Shown here piece after piece: positions 1 to 6,480 of a DNA stretch of 42,595 bases. A program made the translations under genes and the position numbers. Position 1 is the stretch's first letter. Each line of letters opens with the position of its first letter. The notes beneath the pieces were generated by a model. It did not search any database. It worked only from the letters and a program-made list of their open reading frames with translations, and had not been told where the DNA came from. This DNA is from Coriobacteriaceae bacterium (GTDB taxonomy: Bacteria; Actinomycetota; Coriobacteriia; Coriobacteriales; Atopobiaceae): positions 1 to 42,595 of the forward strand of contig SFGZ01000013.1 of the NCBI GenBank assembly GCA_004557505.1, read 5' to 3'.

Positions 1-2
1 CG

Positions 3-107
3 CAGGGCGTCCCGGACGGGCGCGAATCCGCAGGCGGCGGCGCGAGGACGGGGCCTCCCGGCGACGGCCCCGGGCATAAAACAGGTAAGAATCCGACAGA
101 TGCGTGA
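3..107 (+). CDS. 3' end of an unidentified phage gene (partial)
   Basis: The third forward frame is open from the window edge to a TGA at 105-107, 12 bases before the SSB start. The 34 visible residues are rich in Gly, Pro and charged residues and end in HKTGKNPTDA, which looks like a disordered C-terminal tail. Position just ahead of ssb suggests an early or recombination gene, but nothing identifies a family. The other two frames are also open for part of this stretch, so the frame choice is weak. Confidence 0.3.
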   Translation, partial: QGVPDGRESAGGGARTGPPGDGPGHKTGKNPTDA

Positions 108-119
108 GAGAGGTCGAGA

Positions 120-536
120 ATGAGCGAGGGAATCAACGCGGTGGCGCTCTCCGGGGCGCTCGGAGCAGACCCGGAGCTGAGGTCGACGACCGGGGGCACG
201 GCGGTGCTCACCTTCTCCCTGGGCGTGGGCGAGCGCCGGCGCGGGGCCGACGGCCAGTGGGCGGACACCGTGAGCTGGATCGGCTGCACCGTCTTCGGGC
301 GCCGTGCCGAGGCGCTGGGCAGGGTCCTGCGCAAGGGGACGAGGGTCGCCCTCTCGGGGAGGCTGCGCGCGAGCTCGTGGGAGAGGGACGGCGTGCGCCA
401 CAAGCGCGTCGAGGTCGTCGCCGACACGCTCGACATACTGTCGAGGCCGCAGGCCGCCGGGGACGGCCAGCCACCGGCCCCGGTGCCGGCCGAGGCCCCG
501 GTGCCCGACGTGTACTCCGAGGACGTGCCCTTCTAG
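120..536 (+). CDS. ssb: Single-stranded DNA-binding protein (phage SSB)
   Basis: A 138-aa protein with the OB-fold layout of bacterial SSB: an N-terminal strand with SGALGADPEL, a central segment with WIGCTVFGRRAEAL, and a strand containing RVALSGRL, together about residues 5-105. A Pro/Ala-rich linker follows, and the protein ends in EDVPF, close to the acidic DxxPF tip that SSBs use to dock partner enzymes. It coats single-stranded DNA during phage replication and recombination. The ATG at 120 follows a purine-rich GAGAGAGG ribosome-binding site. At about 138 aa it is shorter than host SSB (about 160-180 aa), which is usual for a phage copy. The neighbouring RusA remnant fits an early replication/recombination block. 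Confidence 0.93.
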   Translation: MSEGINAVALSGALGADPELRSTTGGTAVLTFSLGVGERRRGADGQWADTVSWIGCTVFGRRAEALGRVLRKGTRVALSGRLRASSWERDGVRHKRVEVVADTLDILSRPQAAGDGQPPAPVPAEAPVPDVYSEDVPF

Positions 537-551
537 CGGCTGGAGGCAAGT

Positions 552-722
552 GTGGTCGACCCGTACGATTTCCAGACAGCCCATGACCTCTTCGCGGCGG
601 CGCGCGACGCGAGGATCGAGGAGCGCCGCACGATGCGCACCATTGGGGAGATGCGCGCCCGCGAGGGCCTGCGCGCCCTGGCGGACTCGGTGGAGCGGGG
701 GGCGCGCGATGCGCGGCCGTAG
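552..722 (+). CDS. Small protein sharing an N-terminal module with the downstream HTH protein
   Basis: A 56-aa reading frame starting at GTG 552 and ending at TAG 720-722, just after ssb. I recognise no family, but its first 40 residues align with the N-terminus of the HTH protein at 1309-1800. Both start MV, then Y-x-x-Q-x-A-x-D-L-F, and both reach a second shared block ending in REGL, with about 17 of 40 positions identical and no gap. The module is charged and probably helical. It may be a regulatory or oligomerisation helix, or a decay product of an ancestral duplication. The pairing supports it being a real gene despite its size. The GTG start is inferred from the match at the N-terminus. 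Confidence 0.6.
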   Translation: MVDPYDFQTAHDLFAAARDARIEERRTMRTIGEMRAREGLRALADSVERGARDARP

Positions 723-1236
723 GTGGACGGGGGAGGAGGACTCGCTCGTGAGGGCGCTCTACCCGGCGCACGGGGCCGCCTGGGACGGGTGGCCGCGCCT
801 GCTCCCTGGGAGGACGCGGAGGCAGGTGACCTACCGCGCCAACCGCATGGGCGTCTACTCCCGGGCCGGGCTGCGGCGCGGGCGGCCGAGGTGGACGGCG
901 GCCGAGGACGCCGCTCTGCGCGACGCTCAGGCACATCGCGCCGGAGGAGCCGGTCGCTGGCCCCGCCCGCGTCACCGTCCGGCTGTGCTTCCCGACCGGG
1001 GGCAGGCACGCCCAGGGCGAGCCCATGGCGGACGTGCCGGACCTCGACAACGTCTTCAAGACGCTCGGGGACTGCATGGTTCGCTGCGGCCTCATGGAGG
1101 ACGACCGCCTCATCGTCCAGCTGTCGCTCGCCAAGGCGTGGAGCGACCCGGCTGGCATATGGGTGAGGGTCGAGGCCCTGTGAGCCATTCTGCGGCCCGA
1201 CATTGCCGCGAATGGGCAATCGTCGAAGGCATGTGA
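709..1236 (+). CDS. Myb/SANT-like DNA-binding protein, C-terminus running out of frame
   Basis: From ATG 709 the first ~75 residues look genuine. They contain two tandem Myb/SANT-like helix sets, each opening with RWT plus an acidic pair (RRWTGEEDSLVRAL near residue 4, PRWTAAEDAALRDA near residue 60), with Trp-rich spacing and RTRRQVTYRANRMGV as a recognition-helix-like segment. Small phage proteins of this kind are thought to bind DNA. After about position 930 the frame becomes arginine-rich nonsense up to TGA 1234-1236, while the neighbouring frame encodes the end of a RusA resolvase. The true C-terminus therefore appears lost to a frameshift or deletion. The start overlaps the end of the 56-aa gene. 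The Myb-like N-terminus is fairly sure; the annotated end is an artefact of the break. Confidence 0.5.
   Translation: MRGRRWTGEEDSLVRALYPAHGAAWDGWPRLLPGRTRRQVTYRANRMGVYSRAGLRRGRPRWTAAEDAALRDAQAHRAGGAGRWPRPRHRPAVLPDRGQARPGRAHGGRAGPRQRLQDARGLHGSLRPHGGRPPHRPAVARQGVERPGWHMGEGRGPVSHSAARHCREWAIVEGM
932..1183 (+). pseudogene. RusA-family Holliday junction resolvase, C-terminal remnant
   Basis: The second forward frame from about 932 to TGA 1181-1183 encodes about 83 residues matching the C-terminal two thirds of RusA: a strand PARVTVRLCF, then the signature PDLDNVFKTLGD, then GLMEDDRLIVQL followed by a Lys. The spaced Asp residues (DLDN and DD) are the metal-binding and catalytic pattern of RusA. 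There is no ATG, GTG or TTG in this frame between the stop at 827-829 and ATG 1024, and the N-terminal third is missing. The upstream DNA instead encodes the Myb-like protein in another frame. I read this as a deletion or recombination junction near 915-935 that left rusA without a start. A long fused protein made by frameshifting cannot be excluded. Confidence 0.65.
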
Positions 1237-1308
1237 TTCATGGCCGCATACGGCCCCCTGTGGCCGTTCATGGGCATTCCGTAGGCATCGGCGGCACTGA
1301 CGATTGGG

Positions 1309-1800
1309 GTGGTGTGCTTGTACGAGTACCAGAGCGCGGGTGACCTCTTCGAGGCCACCCGCGAGGCGGCCAAGGACGCCGATCGAATCTCGCGCACCCT
1401 CGCGCGCATGGAGTCGCGCGAGGGCCTGCACGCCCAGTCGTACCAGCCCTCTGTGCGCGGCGGAGACCACGACGTGCGTGCCGCCACCGACGCCCGCCTG
1501 GACTACGAGCGCCGCGTGCGCCGCCGCCGCGAGGAGGACTACGCGCTCATCGACCTGGCCTGCTCAGTCATCTACGGGAGCGACCAGACCGGCTCGGGCG
1601 GGGTCGCCGCTCTCATGGGCGCCGACTACGCCGACGCGCTGTGGTGGCGCTTCTGCGCCGCCGAGACGTGGGGGGCCGTTGCGGCGGGCACCGGCATGAG
1701 CGAGCGCTGGTGCCAGCAGGCGGTGCCGTACGCGCTCGACGTGATCGACTCCTACGGCATCCGGCGCGTTATCGACGGGCTCGGCATCGCCGAGGCGTAG
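1309..1800 (+). CDS. Phage late-transcription regulator-like HTH protein (ArpU/RinA type, sigma-70 region 4-like)
   Basis: A 163-aa protein from GTG 1309 (or GTG 1312). Residues 1-40 are the charged module shared with the 56-aa gene. The middle is rich in Arg/Glu. The C-terminal ~60 residues contain WGAVAAGTGMSERWCQQAVPYAL, an arrangement typical of a sigma-70-region-4-like helix-turn-helix in phage regulators that act just upstream of terminase genes. Members of that group activate the late (packaging and structural) operon. Its place between early genes and the HNH/terminase block fits that job, and the 21-bp spaced boxes at 2477-2526 are candidate binding sites. Family membership is inferred from architecture and position, not from diagnostic residues. 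Confidence 0.6.
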   Translation: MVCLYEYQSAGDLFEATREAAKDADRISRTLARMESREGLHAQSYQPSVRGGDHDVRAATDARLDYERRVRRRREEDYALIDLACSVIYGSDQTGSGGVAALMGADYADALWWRFCAAETWGAVAAGTGMSERWCQQAVPYALDVIDSYGIRRVIDGLGIAEA

Positions 1801-1889
1801 CGGGAAGGTTGCGCGGTCGTGCGCATCCGTGCGTGGCGGTGCGCACAAGAACGTGAGAGTATGCAATCGTGGAACCTGAGCGGGACGGA

Positions 1890-1918
1890 GCCCCACGGCG
1901 TCGCGTGCGCCGTGGGGC
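1890..1918. terminator. Perfect 11-bp stem hairpin
   Basis: GCCCCACGGCG at 1890-1900 is exactly complementary to 1908-1918, around a 7-base loop. There is no run of T after it, so it is either a poor intrinsic terminator or an RNA/DNA structural site. It sits in the 225-bp gap between the HTH regulator and the HNH gene. Confidence 0.5.
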
Positions 1919-2025
1919 GCTCCCGCATCTGGGGGCGGTAGTCGCACCTGGGGCGCACCACGCTCACGCGGGGGCGATGGTAGGGGCGGCGCCGGATGAC
2001 CGGGGGCACGCCCGATGGAGGGTGC

Positions 2026-2436
2026 ATGTCATCTGGCAAGCCAAACCCGCGCCGGGCCTACGGCCACCGCCGCGACGCGCTGAGAGCGCGGGTCCTCGGC
2101 AGGGGCGACCCGTGCTGGATTTGCGGCTTGCCAATAGACCCGTCGCTCCCCAACCTCGACCCGTTCCAGGGCGTTGTCGACGAGGCGGTGCCTGTCTCCC
2201 AGGGTGGGTCGCCGCTTGACCCGGGCAACTGCCTCCCGGCCCACAGGTGCTGCAACGCGTGGCGCGGCGCGAAGCCCGTCGCTGTCGTTCGCGAGGTGCA
2301 GCTGACCGTTGCGTCGATGGGTGGCGCGACAACGCCTCGGCAGTGGTGCGCCATGGCGCGTGCCGCGCTGGCGGCGATTCGCCGAGGCAAGGCAGTCGGG
2401 TTGCAGCAGCAAGTAGAGCAGTCGACCGACTGGTAA
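2026..2436 (+). CDS. HNH endonuclease
   Basis: A 136-aa protein starting at ATG 2026, six bases after a GGAGGG ribosome-binding site; an in-frame upstream start at 1996 is less likely. It has the HNH/zinc-finger layout: CWICGLPID near residue 35, the catalytic segment VDEAVPVSQGG around residue 55, then NCLPAHRCCNAWRG with the Asn, His and paired Cys of the beta-beta-alpha-metal fold. HNH proteins next to terminase genes commonly assist cleavage of concatemeric DNA during packaging, and the location two genes before the terminase fits. It ends at TAA 2434-2436 and is followed by a 200-bp non-coding stretch with iterated boxes. Confidence 0.88.
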   Translation: MSSGKPNPRRAYGHRRDALRARVLGRGDPCWICGLPIDPSLPNLDPFQGVVDEAVPVSQGGSPLDPGNCLPAHRCCNAWRGAKPVAVVREVQLTVASMGGATTPRQWCAMARAALAAIRRGKAVGLQQQVEQSTDW

Positions 2437-2476
2437 ATGCGAACAAGGCTCGCGCGAGATCGTGCCAGATGCAGGG

Positions 2477-2526
2477 TTTCAACATTGAATGGCTAGTTTT
2501 CAACAAAATTTTGTGAGTTTTCAACA
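2477..2526 (+). repeat. Three TTTCAACA boxes at exact 21-bp spacing
   Basis: The octamer TTTCAACA begins at 2477, 2498 and 2519, so the centre-to-centre distance is 21 bp both times, about two helical turns. The second and third copies extend to GTTTTCAACAA. The surrounding DNA is far more AT-rich than its flanks. The array lies between the HNH gene and the ParB-DUF4417/terminase block. It looks like an operator or activator array, possibly for the HTH protein at 1309-1800. Confidence 0.7.
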
Positions 2527-2647
2527 ATACCCAGGGGGGTCTTTTGTTCGCGAGGCCTCGGCCACCCCGGCGGCTTAGGGCCTTTCTCCCCCCGAGGTAT
2601 TCAAATATGCGAGGCCTTCCTTGTGACGCTGCGAGGTGGAGTGCCGA

Positions 2648-3694
2648 ATGCGCCTAGATGACCTTGTGCCATACGCCGGGAACCCGCGCGACAACGACAA
2701 GGCAGTCGACGGCGTGGCCGCGTCGATACGGGAGTTCGGCTTTCGCGGCGCCATCGTGTGCGACCGCGAGCACGAGGGCGGCACCCCGGAGCACCCCGTC
2801 ATCGTCAACGGCCACACCCGCGTGAAGGCGCTCAAGAAGCTTGGCTACGACGAGATTCCTAACGAGTGGGTCGTGTACACGGACGGCCTCACCGAGGACG
2901 AGGTGAGGGCGCTCAGGCTGGCCGACAACCGCACGGCGGAGGCCGCGACGTGGAACCGGACTCTGCTGCAGCACGAGGTCAAGGGCATCAAGTCGCTCGA
3001 CATGAGCCGGTTCGGGTTCGACTTCAAGAGCAAGGCGCGCCCGTACGGAGCGGAGCGGCTGAGGACCGACCGCCACTACCACCTGGACCTCGTGAGCGCG
3101 GATGACTGCACGCCAAGCGGCATGCCGAGCATGGGAATCTCTGATATCGCGGTGGTGCCGGAGCGCCTGCAGGGCTTCAACTACGCGAAGAGTACGCCAA
3201 GGGACGCGAAGCGCGGCCTTGGCTGCCACTTCTTCATCGACGACTACCAGTTCGAAAGAGTCTGGGCGGACCCAGTTGGGTACGAGCAGAGCCTCAAGGG
3301 CTATGACGCAGTGCTCACGCCGGACTTCTCGCTGTACATGGACATGCCGCTGCCGATGCTGCGGTGGAACGTCTACCGCTCGCGGGCGGTAGGGCTCATA
3401 TGGCAGCGCGACGCCCTGCCGGTGGTGCCCACGCTCTCGTGGGCTGGGCCGGAGAGCTACACATTCTGCTTCGACGGCATCCCGAGAGGTTCCGTCGTGG
3501 CCGTCTCGACGGTGGGCGTCAAGGATGACGCCGCCGCGTTGGCTGTGTGGCATGACGGGATGTCCGAGGCCATGCGCAGGCTCGAGCCGTCCCGAGTGCT
3601 GCTGTACGGAGGCGATGTCGGGTTCGACTTCGGGGCTTGCGAGGTCGTGGAATATGCCAACGGCGTCACGGAAAGGATGGCCAATGGGCGGTAG
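2648..3694 (+). CDS. ParB-like nuclease domain fused to DUF4417
   Basis: A 348-aa protein; ATG 2648 is chosen because AGGTGGAG lies just before it (a GTG at 2636 is possible). Residues 1-70 carry a ParB/Srx-like domain: LVPYAGNPRDND at the start and VIVNGHTRVKALKKLGYDEI near 51-70, the segment that holds the Gly-His-Arg motif. Residues about 150-330 match DUF4417, recognisable from GLGCHFFIDDYQFERVW, DAVLTPDFSLYMDMPL and YTFCFDGIP. Phage ParB-like proteins near terminase genes are often linked to DNA modification or nicking. DUF4417 has no firm function. The gene ends 11 bases inside the start of the next reading frame. The fusion of the two domains in one chain is the notable feature. Confidence 0.82.
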   Translation: MRLDDLVPYAGNPRDNDKAVDGVAASIREFGFRGAIVCDREHEGGTPEHPVIVNGHTRVKALKKLGYDEIPNEWVVYTDGLTEDEVRALRLADNRTAEAATWNRTLLQHEVKGIKSLDMSRFGFDFKSKARPYGAERLRTDRHYHLDLVSADDCTPSGMPSMGISDIAVVPERLQGFNYAKSTPRDAKRGLGCHFFIDDYQFERVWADPVGYEQSLKGYDAVLTPDFSLYMDMPLPMLRWNVYRSRAVGLIWQRDALPVVPTLSWAGPESYTFCFDGIPRGSVVAVSTVGVKDDAAALAVWHDGMSEAMRRLEPSRVLLYGGDVGFDFGACEVVEYANGVTERMANGR

Positions 3695-4085
3695 AGGCGC
3701 AAGCAGCCAAAGCTCGAAGGCTAGCCGGGGGGTACGCTCCCTGGCCGACAAGCGACTGGTGAGCGAAATTGACCGGCTCGGCAAGGTAATGGAAGAGACG
3801 GCGCAGGCACACGTTGCCTACCTGTAGCGGCGCGGCGGAAGCAAGGCCGACAGCGACCGGTACCGCAAGGCGCAGGCGAGGTACTCGGAACTCCAGAGCG
3901 AGAGCATGAGGCGCTTGCAGGCTAATGCCGCGCGGAAGGCTGCTACGAGCACCGCCAAGCCGAAACCCGCGCACACATTCGTGAATGGCTTCGGTGAGGC
4001 GACGAGCCGGTATGTCACGACAACAACATACGAGCGTGCGCGCAAGCGCGCGGAGAAGGATGTACTGAGGAACATGGGGTATTAG
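3684..4085 (+). pseudogene. MGGRGASS-type phage protein interrupted by an in-frame TAG
   Basis: ATG 3684 overlaps the end of the ParB-DUF4417 gene. Translation gives MGGRGASSQSSKASRG and runs 47 codons to TAG 3825-3827. The same frame then stays open for another 85 sense codons to TAG 4083-4085, with believable protein composition (Lys/Arg/Glu/Gln-rich helices such as SDRYRKAQARYSELQSESM and KPAHTFVNGFGEATSRY). This looks like one 133-codon gene split by an amber codon. It could be a decayed gene, amber readthrough, or two genes with an unseen restart (ATG 3906 is in frame). Its first eight residues equal those of the next gene. The family is not recognised; Lys/Arg-rich helices suggest nucleic-acid or structural binding. 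Confidence 0.55.
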
Positions 4086-4086
4086 T

Positions 4087-4494
4087 TTGGGTGGTAGGGG
4101 CGCCAGCAGCGGGTGGAGCGTCGATAAGCGCCGAAACCCAAAGAACCCGTACGGTAGCCAGTACCATTCGGTGCTGACCGTCGGGAACGTTAAGTACGTT
4201 CAGAAAAACAGCAAGAGCTCCGAGACCCTCATGGAAACGATGACGCGCGGAAGGGTATATGCCATCGTTGATCGTGGCGAGGTGAAGTCGGTCGTATACT
4301 TCGACGGTCAGAACAAGCGCAGCAAGCAGATTGACCTAGCTGACCACCACGGGATGTCTCCCCATACGCATATCGGCTACCTGCACAACGAGGGTTCCCC
4401 CAACGGCAAGCCGGTTCGTCTGTCGGCTGAAGAGCGAAAAATGGTTGACAGGGTTCTATCTGATTGGGAAAAATATAGGCAAGGTAAGTCATAG
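4087..4494 (+). CDS. Small MGGRGASS-type phage protein of unknown function
   Basis: A 135-aa protein starting at TTG 4087, one base after the preceding stop. The start is supported because it reproduces exactly the MGGRGASS octapeptide of the gene before it. The central and C-terminal parts read like a compact domain: VYAIVDRGEVKSVVYFDGQ, then KQIDLADHHGMSPHTHIGYLHNE, a His-rich motif that could bind metal or serve in catalysis. Small proteins with a KQIDL...H..PH.H.GY.H pattern occur near phage terminase and head genes, but I know no function. GC content is lower than in the neighbours, suggesting recent acquisition. The last 12 bases overlap the start of the tRNA-like element. Confidence 0.72.
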   Translation: MGGRGASSGWSVDKRRNPKNPYGSQYHSVLTVGNVKYVQKNSKSSETLMETMTRGRVYAIVDRGEVKSVVYFDGQNKRSKQIDLADHHGMSPHTHIGYLHNEGSPNGKPVRLSAEERKMVDRVLSDWEKYRQGKS

Positions 4495-4550
4495 CACAGC
4501 CTGGAGTGCCCTTGATAGAGGAGACCCCGGTTCAAATCCGGGTGCTTACC
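4483..4550 (+). ncRNA. tRNA-like element with a reduced anticodon arm
   Basis: GGTAAGT (4483-4489) pairs with GCTTACC (4544-4550) as a 7-bp acceptor stem with one G-T pair. GCAC (4494-4497) pairs with GTGC (4506-4509) around AGCCTGGA, a typical D arm with the GG pair. CCCGG (4526-4530) pairs with CCGGG (4538-4542) around TTCAAAT, an ideal T arm. The anticodon arm between them is only about 12 bases (4510-4521, CCT paired with AGG) rather than 17, and one extra T sits between T arm and acceptor. A 7-base loop TTGATAG would read GAT (Ile), but its stem does not form. No CCA is encoded. At 68 bases it is a degenerate or atypical phage tRNA. An intrinsic terminator follows 4 bases later. Confidence 0.6.
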
Positions 4551-4554
4551 AATA

Positions 4555-4578
4555 GCCGTCCTTCGAGGCGGCTTTTTT
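4555..4578 (+). terminator. Intrinsic terminator after the tRNA-like element
   Basis: GCCGTC (4555-4560) pairs with GGCGGC (4567-4572) around CTTCGA, followed by six T (4573-4578). A 6-bp stem plus T-run is a classical rho-independent terminator on the + strand. Confidence 0.85.
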
Positions 4579-4596
4579 ATTGCCTATTTATCGGCA

Positions 4597-4622
4597 GGCC
4601 CATCGGAGGCGGTGGGCCTTTC
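4597..4622 (+). terminator. Second hairpin with T-rich tail upstream of terS
   Basis: GGCCCA (4597-4602) pairs with TGGGCC (4613-4618), followed by TTTC. It lies 20 bases after the first terminator and only 22 bases before the terS start, so it may instead regulate entry into the packaging operon. Confidence 0.45.
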
Positions 4623-4643
4623 TCATGCCGCGAGGAGGTGCCA

Positions 4644-5033
4644 ATGCCAAAGCTCGCGAAGCCCGCGAACGTCGAGAACGACCCGTTCCGCTCCGCAAAG
4701 TGGGACGAGCTGACAGCCGGGCGCGACTTCTCGCAGGCCGACGCGCCGACGCTCGCGCTGCTGGTCAGCTGGTACCAGGTCATAGACCAGTGCATGGACG
4801 ACATCGGCGCGAACGGGGGCGTGCAGGTCGCCTACCAGAACGACGCGGGCGACATAAAGGCGCTGCCGCAGCTCTCGACCATGAAACAGGCAAGCGCCGA
4901 GATCCGCGCGATAAACAAGCAGCTCGGCATCTGCGACGAACCGGCGAGGGAGCAGGGGGGCTCCAAGAAGGCGTCCGTCCTCTCGCTGGTCATATCCGAC
5001 CGCCAGAGGAAGGCGGCCAGGGCCCAGGGATAG
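4644..5033 (+). CDS. Phage terminase small subunit (P27-like)
   Basis: A 129-aa protein from ATG 4644, placed 6 bases after a strong AGGAGGTG site. It opens with KLAKPANVENDPFRSAKWDELTAGRDF and contains a helix with LVSWYQVIDQCMDDI, matching the layout of P27-type small terminases, which are short, helical and oligomeric. It recognises the phage genome and delivers it to the large subunit. It is immediately followed, 19 bases later, by the large terminase, the normal pairing. The ORF is open further upstream, but those residues overlap the terminators and are not coding. Subunit assignment rests on size, composition and the adjacent terL. Confidence 0.82.
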   Translation: MPKLAKPANVENDPFRSAKWDELTAGRDFSQADAPTLALLVSWYQVIDQCMDDIGANGGVQVAYQNDAGDIKALPQLSTMKQASAEIRAINKQLGICDEPAREQGGSKKASVLSLVISDRQRKAARAQG

Positions 5034-5052
5034 CCGATAACGGAGGTGGCGC

Positions 5053-6480
5053 ATGGAGGCACGGCAGGAGCCCACGTTCGAGCGGCTTCCCACGGCATCC
5101 ACCACCACCGACGGGCCGATGGGCACGCAGCTTGCGGGCGCCTTCTTCGGCGAACCGCTGCCATGGCAGCAGCACGTCCTCGACGTTCTCCTCGCGCGTG
5201 ACGCACGCGACAAGTACGCGTTCCACGCGGCGGCGCTGTCGGTCCCGCGCCAGAACGGCAAGTCATGGGACGCCCGCTCGCGCTGCTTCTACGGCATCGT
5301 CGCCGAGGGCGAGAAGATTCTGTACACCTGCCAGCATGGAGACACTGCGGACGAGATGTTCCGCGACCTGTCCAACGTCTTCGAGGACGAGGACAACGCG
5401 GAGCTGCACGCCATGCTCAGGGCCGTGCGCAAGACGAACGGGCAGCAGGCGATATACCTTGAGAACGGCGGGTACATCCGCTTCACGACGCGCACCAACT
5501 CCCTCGCGCGTGGCCGCTCGTACGACGTGATCGTTTACGACGAGGCTCAGGAGCTTACCGCGGCGCAGCAGGCGGCGTCGCTCCCGACCATCTCCGCAAG
5601 CTCGAAGCACAACACGCAGGTCATATACCTCGGAACGCCGCCCAACCCGGAGTGCCCCGGAACCGTGTTTGTGACCATGCACGACCAGGCGCATGGCGAG
5701 AAGGTGCCGTCCTTCGCGTGGATGGAATGGGCCGTCACCGAGATTGGAGACGTGTCCGACCGCTCGCGGTGGTACGAGACAAACCCGAGCCTCGGCACGC
5801 TCATCGACGAGACCGCCATCGAGGGCGAGCTGTCGATGTCTGCCGAGGACTTCGCGCGAGAGCGGCTGGGCTGGTGGACTCCATCGCGCACGTCGCAGGC
5901 GGCGATACCGCGCGACCTGTGGAAGAAGGCCGAGATAAAGGCAATAGCAGGCCTCTATCGAAAGAAGACGGCCCTCGCGGTCAAGTTCACGACGGACGGC
6001 AGCGCGTACGCCCTCGCCGGGGCGAAGATGAACGCCAAGGGCGAGGTCGCGACAGAGCTGGTGGAGCTGGGCACGACGGCGGGCGGCACGAAGTCCCTCG
6101 CGGAGGCGCTCTATGCGCGTCGCGGAAAGGCCGCGTGCGTTTTGGTGGACGGGCTCAACGGCGCGGGCACGCTCTGCGAGCAGCTTGACGCCCTCGAGTG
6201 TCCGCGCGGGTTCGTCGTGCGACCGAACGCAGGCAACGTGATAACCGCCGCCACCGGCCTTGTGGATGGGCTGAAGGACGGGACCGTGAAGCATACGAGG
6301 CAGTCGGCGCTCGACGCGTCCGCCCTCTATGCCACGGTCAGACCGATAGGCCACAGCGGGGGCTGGGGCTTCGGCAGCGACGGCATGCACCAGTCGGAGC
6401 CGGTCGAGGCGTGCGCACTGGCCGTCTGGGCCGTCCGCACGACGCGGCGCAACCCGGCGAGGAAGCAGAGGATGCTGTGA
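5053..6480 (+). CDS. Phage terminase large subunit
   Basis: A 475-aa packaging motor. The ATPase half carries a Walker A-type motif PRQNGKS (residues 65-71) and a Walker B motif VIVYDEAQ (159-166), with SVP before the former as in siphophage terminases. The C-terminal nuclease half (about 300-475) contains acidic residues on predicted strands, such as TTDGSAYALAGA and CVLVDGLNGAGTL, and ends in the MHQSEPVEACALAVWA region usual for these enzymes. It drives DNA into proheads and cuts the concatemer. The reading frame is complete. The next gene starts at GTG 6477 inside the last codons, so translation is probably coupled. Confidence 0.95.
   Translation: MEARQEPTFERLPTASTTTDGPMGTQLAGAFFGEPLPWQQHVLDVLLARDARDKYAFHAAALSVPRQNGKSWDARSRCFYGIVAEGEKILYTCQHGDTADEMFRDLSNVFEDEDNAELHAMLRAVRKTNGQQAIYLENGGYIRFTTRTNSLARGRSYDVIVYDEAQELTAAQQAASLPTISASSKHNTQVIYLGTPPNPECPGTVFVTMHDQAHGEKVPSFAWMEWAVTEIGDVSDRSRWYETNPSLGTLIDETAIEGELSMSAEDFARERLGWWTPSRTSQAAIPRDLWKKAEIKAIAGLYRKKTALAVKFTTDGSAYALAGAKMNAKGEVATELVELGTTAGGTKSLAEALYARRGKAACVLVDGLNGAGTLCEQLDALECPRGFVVRPNAGNVITAATGLVDGLKDGTVKHTRQSALDASALYATVRPIGHSGGWGFGSDGMHQSEPVEACALAVWAVRTTRRNPARKQRML

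Noticed and set aside
304..708. N-terminal part of the open frame that continues into the Myb-like gene (304-1236)
   Set aside because: This part overlaps ssb and the 56-aa gene in other frames and has Arg-rich shadow composition; ATG 709 is the sensible start.
4483..4550. The tRNA-like element as an amber suppressor for the split genes
   Set aside because: No CTA anticodon can be placed in any loop; the best 7-base loop would read GAT and its stem does not form.
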